Shown one piece after another: positions 25,372-31,435 of a DNA stretch of 64,000 bases. Source of the stretch: Methylobacterium sp. E-065. Its GTDB lineage: Bacteria; Pseudomonadota; Alphaproteobacteria; Rhizobiales; Beijerinckiaceae. The stretch spans positions 124,001-188,000 of the forward strand of contig NZ_JAKSYD010000188.1 in assembly GCF_022829605.1 (NCBI RefSeq), read 5' to 3'. The notes beneath the pieces were generated by a model that was not told where the DNA came from, did no database searches, and was given only the letters and a program-made list of their open reading frames with translations. How positions within the stretch are numbered: the first letter of the stretch is position 1; every line of letters starts with the position of its first letter. The translations under genes and the position numbers were made by a program.

Positions 25372-26433
25372 ATGAGCCTCGTTCCGAGCCCCGATCCGGA
25401 TGCAGACCGGTGGGCGGCGCTCGCCGCCCGCGACGCCCGGGCAGACGGCACCTTCGTGTACGCGGTCCGCACGACCGGCGTGTACTGCCGGCCGAGCTGT
25501 GCGGCGCGGGCCGCCCGGCCGGAGAATGTCAGCTTCCATCGGACCTGCGCCGAGGCGGAGGCCGCCGGCTTCCGGCCCTGCCTGCGCTGCCGGCCCGATG
25601 CGCCGGGCCTTGCCGAGCGCCAGGCCGAGGCGATCACCCGCGCCTGCCGGCTGATCGAGACGGCGGAGACCGCGCCGACCCTCGCTGCACTCGCCGGGGC
25701 CGCGGGGATGAGCGCCAATCACTTCCACCGGGTGTTCAAGGCCGCCACCGGCGTGACGCCCCGGGCCTACGCCGCCGCGCACCGGGCTGCCGGCCTCGCC
25801 GCCCGGCTGCCCGGGGCGGGTTCGGTCACCGAGGCGCTCTACGAGGCCGGCTACGGCGCGGCGAGCCGCTTCTACGCCGAGGGCGCCCCGCGCCTGGGTA
25901 TGGCCCCCGCCGTCTATCGGAAAGGCGGGGCAGGTCTGCGCATCCGGTTCGGTATCGGCGCCTGCAGCCTGGGCGCGATCCTGGTGGCGGCGACCGATCG
26001 GGGCATCTGCGCGATCCTGCTGGGCGACGCGCCGGAGCCGCTCCTGCAGGATCTTCAGGACCGGTTTTCGGGCGCGGAGATCATCGGGGGCGATCCGGTC
26101 TTCGAGGACTGGATGGCGCGGGTCATCGGCTTGGTCGAGGCGCCGGGGCGCGGCCTTAATCTGCCCCTCGACATCCGCGGCACCGCCTTCCAGCAGCGGG
26201 TCTGGGAAGTGCTGCGGCGCATCCCCGTGGGGTCGACCGCGAGCTACGCCGAGATCGCCCGCGCCATCGGGCTCCCCGCCGCGACGCGGGCCGTGGCGCA
26301 GGCCTGCGGCGCGAATGCCATCGCGGTCGCGATCCCCTGTCATCGGGTGGTGCGCTCGGACGGTGCGCTGTCCGGCTATCGCTGGGGTGTGGCGCGCAAG
26401 CGCGATCTCCTCCAGCGCGAGGCTGAGGGCTGA
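25372..26433 (+). CDS. ada: Bifunctional DNA alkylation repair and regulator protein Ada
   Basis: A 353-residue protein, almost the same length as the E. coli one. Its zinc site cysteines are at 39, 43, 70 and 73 (GVYCRPSC, FRPCLRCRPD); Cys39 would accept methyl groups from phosphotriesters. An AraC-type helix-turn-helix follows (MSANHFHRVFKAATGVTPRAYA), then the O6-methylguanine transferase with active-site PCHRVV (Cys323) and the arginine-finger region GTAFQQRVWEVL. Methylation of the N-terminal Cys is known to turn Ada into an activator of the repair regulon. ATG 25327 is an in-frame alternative start adding 15 residues. Confidence 0.95.
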   Translation: MSLVPSPDPDADRWAALAARDARADGTFVYAVRTTGVYCRPSCAARAARPENVSFHRTCAEAEAAGFRPCLRCRPDAPGLAERQAEAITRACRLIETAETAPTLAALAGAAGMSANHFHRVFKAATGVTPRAYAAAHRAAGLAARLPGAGSVTEALYEAGYGAASRFYAEGAPRLGMAPAVYRKGGAGLRIRFGIGACSLGAILVAATDRGICAILLGDAPEPLLQDLQDRFSGAEIIGGDPVFEDWMARVIGLVEAPGRGLNLPLDIRGTAFQQRVWEVLRRIPVGSTASYAEIARAIGLPAATRAVAQACGANAIAVAIPCHRVVRSDGALSGYRWGVARKRDLLQREAEG

Positions 26434-26540
26434 GGACGGTCCCCGGCCTGAGAACTCAGGAATTCGCGGATCGTCGCTTCGAACCAGATTGCGCGGGTGG
26501 CAGATCTGAACAGCTGCTCCCGCCACGTGGCGGAAGCGCC

Positions 26541-27872
26541 CTAGCGCCGGCCACCCGGCGGCCCTCCTGGACCTCCGAACCCACCGCCAGCCCCGCCGAA
26601 CCCGCCGGGGCCGCCACTCGGTCCGCCAGGTGCGCCGCCCGGCCCGCCGAATCCACCGGGGCCGACCGGGAAGGCGCCCGGGCCCGCCGGTGGCGGACCG
26701 CCCGGCCCACCCCGGGCCGCGCCGAAGCCGCTCGGCCGCTCACCCCCGGGGATCGGTCCGCCCCCGGGCCGGGTATCGATGCCGAACCCTCGCGGTTCGC
26801 CGGACTTGCCGAGGCCGCCCGCCCGTCCACCGGGCTCCGCGCCGAAGCGGCCCGGCAAGTCCTCGGGTAGGTTGCGCAAGTCCAGGCGGTCGCGCTCGCG
26901 CTCGAAGCCGGGTGCTTCGCGTTGCGGGGCCTCGGGGGCGATGCGGTTCTCGATCCGCAGTTGCTCGACGGTCAGAACGCCGTCGCGGGCGATGCCGGCG
27001 GTCAGTACGGCGCGGACGCTCCCCTGCCGTGGCACCTTCGCCCCCGGCCGGCCCGCGACCCTGTAGCCCGAGCCAATGGCGAGGCCCGCGCCGGAGCGGC
27101 CGATATAAGCCTCGATCGAGACCTGCTTCAGCCCCGGCGGGAATGGCAGGCCGATCTGGGCGGCATTGGTCGCGCGCAGGACGCCATCGGCGGCCGAACC
27201 CGTCACCAGGGCGCGTTTGCCCGGGGGCAGGGCGTCGGCCCCCGTGAGGCGCAGGGCTCCGATCAGGAGGGCGCCATTTTCGCCGCGCCGCACCGGGCCG
27301 GCGACCCGGTCCGGTCCGGCCTCCCGCGGCTCGATGAGGCTCGCCACGATCACCCCGTCCGGCCGCCGCAGGCCGCTCACCGCGACGCGTGCGCCCGGCT
27401 TCCAGTCGCCGGCAAGGCCTGCGGTCGAGATCCGCTGCCCCAGCACGATCATCCGCCCCGGTGCGACCGCCTCGACAGGGCCCACCACCTCGCTGCTCAC
27501 GTCGATGCGGCGCGTTGCGAGGCCGCCGCCCTCCGGCCGCGCCACCACGTGGACGACATGCCCGATCTTCAGGTCTGCTGCCTTTGCGGCCGCGCCGTCG
27601 ATGCGCACCTCCACCTCCGGCGGGTAGGCGATGCGCAGGTCGTTGACGATGATCGAGCCGAAGCGGCGAATCGTGCCAATCACCCCGGTTCCGCCGATGC
27701 CGCGATCACCCTCGCCCAGCGGGTTATCGCGCGGCTCGTCGGTCCGCATCATGCCGGTTCCGCCGATGCCCTGGTCGCGCGGGGCCTCCTGCGGCCGGAC
27801 CTTGGCCGGCAGCAGCGTCGCGGCACCCGCGAGAAGGCGCAGGATGAACCGGCGGTTGGGCAGGGGGCGCAC
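26541..27872 (-). CDS. DUF5666-domain exported protein with Gly/Pro-rich tail
   Basis: A 443-residue protein. The N-terminus MRPLPNRRFILRLLAGAATLLPAKVRP looks like a Tat- or Sec-type export signal with an N-terminal RR pair. Then the RGIGGTG motif occurs twice (residues ~36-40 and ~57-64), which is typical of DUF5666 proteins in this group. Beta-rich DUF5666 repeats occupy residues ~65-310 (IGTIRRFGSIIVNDLRI, VVGPVEAVAPGRMIVLGQRI, VSIEAYIGRSG). The last ~90 residues are Gly/Pro-rich. The function is unknown; oligonucleotide-binding-fold-like repeats suggest a binding role outside the membrane. It is translated from the same direction as the DUF6502 gene, 11 bases after it. Confidence 0.8.
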   Translation of the reverse strand: MRPLPNRRFILRLLAGAATLLPAKVRPQEAPRDQGIGGTGMMRTDEPRDNPLGEGDRGIGGTGVIGTIRRFGSIIVNDLRIAYPPEVEVRIDGAAAKAADLKIGHVVHVVARPEGGGLATRRIDVSSEVVGPVEAVAPGRMIVLGQRISTAGLAGDWKPGARVAVSGLRRPDGVIVASLIEPREAGPDRVAGPVRRGENGALLIGALRLTGADALPPGKRALVTGSAADGVLRATNAAQIGLPFPPGLKQVSIEAYIGRSGAGLAIGSGYRVAGRPGAKVPRQGSVRAVLTAGIARDGVLTVEQLRIENRIAPEAPQREAPGFERERDRLDLRNLPEDLPGRFGAEPGGRAGGLGKSGEPRGFGIDTRPGGGPIPGGERPSGFGAARGGPGGPPPAGPGAFPVGPGGFGGPGGAPGGPSGGPGGFGGAGGGFGGPGGPPGGRR

Positions 27873-27883
27873 CGGCCGGATCC

Positions 27884-28729
27884 TCAGCGCTCGTCCGTGG
27901 GACGCGCGGGCGGCACGGCCTCGGCGTAGACGTAGAGACCGAAATTCCAGCGGTGATCGCCGCCCGGGTCGGTCTGGCAGGCGGCGTGCGCCTCGCGGTT
28001 CGCCTGCTGCAACGCCTCCATGGCGATCTCGCGGGCCCGCGCCTCGAGCTTGGCTGCAAGCTCCTTCGAGAGCCCATCATAGTGGACGGCCCGCTCCAAG
28101 AAGCGCGGCTTGTCGCCGACGATGTTGGCCACGGACGCCGCGATATGGTCGTGCAGGTTACGGCCGAAATAGTAGAGCTGCGGTCCCTCGGCGCCGTCCC
28201 CGCGGGGCACGTAGGCGGCCTCCGCCAGCACGATCCGGTCCTGCGGATCCGTGAAGGCGAGGCCGCGGTCGAGCCACTCGTCCAGGATCGCCCGCGGGCG
28301 CAGATCGCGCGTCACCCCGGCGACCAGCGTTTCGAAGGAGGGTGCGTTGTCCTCGGCGGTCCGCGGCAGCGGCAAGGGGTGACCTTGCGGATCGGTGAAG
28401 GCCGGGTCGGCGATCCAGCGGGCGATGATCCGGCTGGTGCGCGAGACCACGGCCGGCACTGCACTCACGGGGGCGCCGGCCCCGCGCAGGCGTCGCACTT
28501 CCTTGCGATGGATGCCGGTGAGCAGTGAGACGCGGCTGTCGGTCTGCTCCTTGCCCGAGAGGGCGAAGTCGTACTCGGCCACATTTACGTAGAGCTCGCG
28601 CAGAAGGTCCGTGAGAGCCGGAAAGGTGATGCCGCGGGCGACCAGCAGGCGCACGAGCGGCCGCAGCAATCGGGCCAGCGGCGCGTGCAGGGCCGCGCCC
28701 TCTCGCGGTGTGTCGGCGGTCTCGGACAT
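27884..28729 (-). CDS. DUF6502 family protein
   Basis: A 281-residue cytosolic protein recognisable as DUF6502 from LARLLRPLVRLLVARGITFPAL, VNVAEYDFALSGKEQTDSRVSLLTGIHRKEVRRL and the C-terminal RNLHDHIAASVANIVG. The section with TDSRVSLLTGIHRKEV looks like a helix-turn-helix, so a DNA-binding role is reasonable, but the family has no assigned function. It is paired with a DUF5666 gene, a combination I know from other alphaproteobacteria. The promoter region just upstream has two palindromes built from GTGGGA, so it may regulate itself and the divergent small gene. Confidence 0.85.
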   Translation of the reverse strand: MSETADTPREGAALHAPLARLLRPLVRLLVARGITFPALTDLLRELYVNVAEYDFALSGKEQTDSRVSLLTGIHRKEVRRLRGAGAPVSAVPAVVSRTSRIIARWIADPAFTDPQGHPLPLPRTAEDNAPSFETLVAGVTRDLRPRAILDEWLDRGLAFTDPQDRIVLAEAAYVPRGDGAEGPQLYYFGRNLHDHIAASVANIVGDKPRFLERAVHYDGLSKELAAKLEARAREIAMEALQQANREAHAACQTDPGGDHRWNFGLYVYAEAVPPARPTDER

Positions 28730-28742
28730 GCTGGCATCGTTA

Positions 28743-28779
28743 CCGCACGGTGCGTGGGAGACAATCCCACAACGTGCGG
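28743..28779. promoter_or_regulatory. Nested palindrome at the DUF6502 start
   Basis: GTGGGA (28754-28759) and TCCCAC (28765-28770) are separated by 5 bases, and are flanked by CCGCAC (28743-28748) and GTGCGG (28774-28779). The whole site sits 14 bases before the DUF6502 ATG, so a bound protein would block its ribosome site or promoter. It is a repressor-type position. Confidence 0.5.
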
Positions 28780-28811
28780 GGCCACACGCGCAGAAAGAGA
28801 TTTATCGTTGA

Positions 28812-28860
28812 CGTGGGATATTTGCACACGTATCTCGATTACGTGGTCAAATTTCCCACG
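28812..28860. promoter_or_regulatory. Long inverted repeat with GTGGGA ends
   Basis: CGTGGGATATTTG at 28812-28824 is matched by CAAATTTCCCACG at 28848-28860 in 12 of 13 positions, with a 23-base spacer. It carries the same GTGGGA/TCCCAC half-sites as the palindrome 33 bases away, and ends 20 bases before the start of the small divergent gene. It is AT-richer than its surroundings and may cover that gene's promoter. Confidence 0.55.
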
Positions 28861-28880
28861 GACGTTGCGGGGTTCCTGTC

Positions 28881-29210
28881 ATGAAGGCTGACACGCGCAT
28901 TCTCGTCGCGGACGCGCTGCCGCCCCTCAGGATCGAGGAGATCGCCAACGGCCGGACCCGGAAGAACCATCCCATGCCGCGGCTGGGGCGCATCGTCTGC
29001 GTCCTCGCCGCCCTCGCACTGCCCGCCTTCGGCATCGCTGTTGCGGACACGGTCCACCGCATCGGCGACACGAAGGTGTCGCAGGCCGCCGCTCCCGTCA
29101 TCCCCTCAGACGGGGCGGCGGCACCCAAACGGGCCGTCACGCCCGCCGGTGCCTCGAAAACCGCCAGGTCGGCCATGCACACGACCGAGCGCCGCGAGGT
29201 CGGGACGTGA
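28881..29210 (+). CDS. Hypothetical small exported or membrane protein
   Basis: A 109-residue protein without recognisable family. The first 30 residues are polar, then comes one hydrophobic stretch (LGRIVCVLAALALPAFGIAVADTV) that could be a signal anchor, and an Ala/Pro/Lys-rich tail. An internal ATG (MPRLGRIV, at 28974) would place the hydrophobic stretch at the N-terminus as a normal signal peptide; this start fits better biophysically but the longer frame is used here because the operator region lies just upstream of it. It is divergent from DUF6502 and its stop overlaps the start of the next mini-gene (GTGA). Confidence 0.5.
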   Translation: MKADTRILVADALPPLRIEEIANGRTRKNHPMPRLGRIVCVLAALALPAFGIAVADTVHRIGDTKVSQAAAPVIPSDGAAAPKRAVTPAGASKTARSAMHTTERREVGT

Positions 29211-29341
29211 TCGCCCTCACCGAGGCAGGTGGCGGCGACGCGCGGCCTGGACCTACCTGCGGTGGAGCGCCCGTCCTCGATCTCGCGCTCTGCCTGATCC
29301 TGTCGGTGACGGTGGTCGGTCTGCTGCTCCTGGCCCTCTGA
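29207..29341 (+). CDS. 44-residue mini-protein with one membrane helix
   Basis: A short frame from GTG 29207 that overlaps the preceding stop (GTGA). It encodes a short hydrophilic start (VIALTEAGGGDARPGP) and ends with a hydrophobic helix (LDLALCLILSVTVVGLLLLAL). The overlap and the helix make it plausible as a translationally coupled partner of the previous small protein. No relatives are recognised. Confidence 0.4.
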   Translation: MIALTEAGGGDARPGPTCGGAPVLDLALCLILSVTVVGLLLLAL

Positions 29342-29420
29342 CCCCACTGCTCCGGATCCTGGCTTGCGGCCCGCGCTCCGGCGCCGATCCGGCGGTAACG
29401 CCCCACACACGAGACCCACC

Positions 29421-30158
29421 ATGACGCTATCGTTTCGCGCTGTCCTGCTCGGCGCAGCGGCGGGCTGCATCGCGCTCGGCGCACAAGCGGCCGATCTACC
29501 CCGTCGCGCCCCACCGCCGCCGCTTCCCCTGCCGCCGGCCTTCACTTGGACAGGCTTCTATGCCGGCGTGAACGCCGGCTACGCCGTGCACACGGGCAAT
29601 GGTGGCTTCACCGATCCGACCTACGGCACCGTGACCGGCGGCAACCGGTTCGGCGGCTTCGCCGGCGGCGGGCAGATCGGCTACAACTATCAGTTCACCC
29701 CAGGCTCGGGCTTCGTGCTCGGCGTCGAGGCCGACATTCAGGGTACGGCCTTCGCCAAGGCGGACGCGGCCTATCTCGGGACGACGCCGTATTACAGCGT
29801 CCGGCCGAGCCTCGACTATGTCGGAACGGTCCGCGGCCGCCTCGGCTACGCCTTCGACCGCGTCCTGATCTACGGGACCGGCGGCTTCGCATATGGCGGA
29901 GGCTCTCGCTCATCCTCCGCGGCCTCCTATCCCTACACGCTGCCCGCGACCGAGCGGACCGGCTACGCTTGGGGTGGCGGCATCGAGTACGCCTTCACCG
30001 AGAAGCTGTCGGTCAAGATGGAAGCGCTGTACCTGCATCTCGGCCGCGGCTTCACCGGAACGACTTACTACAGCGCCAGCGTTCCGGCGTATTATGGTGC
30101 CGGCAAACAGGATTCAGGGTTCGCCTTGGTCAGGGCGGGGGTAAACTACCGCTTCTAA
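29421..30158 (+). CDS. Outer-membrane beta-barrel protein (Omp25/31-like)
   Basis: A 245-residue protein. ATG 29421 gives a signal peptide (MTLSFRAVLLGAAAGCIALG ending AQAA), a short proline-rich linker, and the hallmark FTWTGFYAGVNAGYAVHTG that opens the eight-stranded barrels of rhizobial Omp25/Omp31 proteins. Alternating hydrophobic strands run to the end, which is YRF, the C-terminal aromatic needed for Bam-mediated insertion. Such proteins are abundant in this group and often present as many paralogues. A start at 29364 is possible but would put 19 residues before the signal peptide. Confidence 0.9.
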   Translation: MTLSFRAVLLGAAAGCIALGAQAADLPRRAPPPPLPLPPAFTWTGFYAGVNAGYAVHTGNGGFTDPTYGTVTGGNRFGGFAGGGQIGYNYQFTPGSGFVLGVEADIQGTAFAKADAAYLGTTPYYSVRPSLDYVGTVRGRLGYAFDRVLIYGTGGFAYGGGSRSSSAASYPYTLPATERTGYAWGGGIEYAFTEKLSVKMEALYLHLGRGFTGTTYYSASVPAYYGAGKQDSGFALVRAGVNYRF

Positions 30159-30338
30159 TCAGTATTGGTCGAAACGGAGCTTGACGGGCCGGCCGGATTG
30201 AGTCGCTATGTATGGCGTTCGGCGTCGCGACGTCATGGTTCGGTCGTGCGTAACCACGGCTGGACCGGCAGCGCTGGTGCCGAATGCCGCACGGGTGGCG
30301 CCGCGCGGTATCGTGGGGCCTGTCCGTCAGGAACGTCC

Positions 30339-30704
30339 GTGAGAACTTCACGCCTGTGCGTCGCCGCGACGACGCTTCTCACCCTCTCCGGCATCGGGGC
30401 ATCGGCGCAGGACGTCATCCCGCCCGGGCCGACCGGGCGGGGCGCCTTCCTGATCTACGGCAATTTCTGCGGGCCGGGGAACCGTGGGCCCGGCTACGCG
30501 CCGATCGACGCGCTCGACCGCGCCTGCGCGCGCCACGACGTCTGCTCGGCGGACCCGCTGTCGAGCACACTGACGGCCTGCGCCTGCAACCGCCGTCTGG
30601 AACGGGAGGCGGGTATGGTCGCCCGCGATCCGCGCGCATCGGGCCATACCCGCGAGACCGCGCGGTTCATTGCCGACTTCGCGGCGGCGCTACCCTGCCA
30701 GTAG
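30339..30704 (+). CDS. Small secreted phospholipase A2-like protein
   Basis: A 121-residue protein from GTG 30339 with a signal peptide (VRTSRLCVAATTLLTLSG, cleavage near ASA-Q). The core LIYGNFCGPGNRGPGY followed by IDALDRACARHDVCSA matches the Ca2+-loop (YGxxCGxG..G) and the catalytic His-Asp helix (DxxCxxHDxC) of secreted phospholipases A2; later cysteines (TACACN, ALPCQ) could form disulfides. In known members this site hydrolyses the sn-2 ester of phospholipids. Activity here is inferred. A longer frame from 30165 is open but lacks a signal peptide at its start. No adjacent gene in an operon. Confidence 0.75.
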   Translation: MRTSRLCVAATTLLTLSGIGASAQDVIPPGPTGRGAFLIYGNFCGPGNRGPGYAPIDALDRACARHDVCSADPLSSTLTACACNRRLEREAGMVARDPRASGHTRETARFIADFAAALPCQ

Positions 30705-30722
30705 GGCGCGCCGCCAGCCCGG

Positions 30723-31349
30723 TCAGGCGGCGTCGGCCGGGTTGGCAGCCGCCTTGGGGCCGCCCTTGGCGACTCCCACCAGGGCCGGGCGCAGCACCCG
30801 GTCGCCGATGACGTAGCCCGACTGGACCACCTGCACGACCGTGCCGGCGGGCACCTCCGGGTTCGGCACTTCGAACATGGCCTGATGCCGGTTCGGATCG
30901 AATTTCTGGCCCTGCGGCTCGACGACCTTCACGCCGTGGCGCTCCAGGGTCTTGGCGAGGTCGCGCTCGGTCAGCTCGATCCCGTCGATCAGACCCTTCA
31001 GGGCGCCGTCGGCGCTGGCCTTCGCGTCGGCCGGCACGCTCTCGAGGGCCCGGCGGATGTTGTCGGCGACGTTGAGCACGTCGCGGGCGAAGTTCGTGAC
31101 CGCGTAGGTGCGGGCATCGGCGACCTCGCGCTCGGTGCGGCGACGCAGGTTCTCCATCTCGGCGAGCGTGCGCAGCGTCCGGTCCTTCAACTCGTCCCGC
31201 TCGGCGGTGAGCAGGGCCAGGGTCTCCGCGATGGGATCGACGGACGCCTCGGCGCCCTGACCCGCGGAGCCGGGATTCTGGGCCGCACCGGCACCGGCCT
31301 CGACCGTGGTCTGGCGCTGGTCATCCTGGGGCATGTCGTTGCTCGTCAT
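30723..31349 (-). CDS. grpE: Nucleotide exchange factor GrpE
   Basis: A 208-residue cochaperone that releases ADP from DnaK. It has a disordered acidic N-terminus, the long coiled coil (ERDELKDRTLRTLAEMENLRR, RREVADARTYAVTNFARDVL) and the C-terminal beta domain with HQAMFEVPNPEVPAGTVVQVVQSGYVIGDRVLRPA. Length and motifs are normal. hrcA is not next to it in this window; the gene downstream (in transcription) is the PLA2-like gene on the other strand, and upstream is glnD 86 bases away in the same direction. Confidence 0.95.
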   Translation of the reverse strand: MTSNDMPQDDQRQTTVEAGAGAAQNPGSAGQGAEASVDPIAETLALLTAERDELKDRTLRTLAEMENLRRRTEREVADARTYAVTNFARDVLNVADNIRRALESVPADAKASADGALKGLIDGIELTERDLAKTLERHGVKVVEPQGQKFDPNRHQAMFEVPNPEVPAGTVVQVVQSGYVIGDRVLRPALVGVAKGGPKAAANPADAA

Positions 31350-31435
31350 CGTGTTTCAGTCGTCCGGGAAGTGGGTTCGGGCACGCGGGACCGGCGCTGA
31401 TATCTGGCCCGGAGCCAACGAAATCAACCCATCGC

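Noticed and set aside
24703..26526. A 607-codon minus-strand frame across ada
   Set aside because: ada has every catalytic residue on the other strand, and the antisense frame shows shadow composition.
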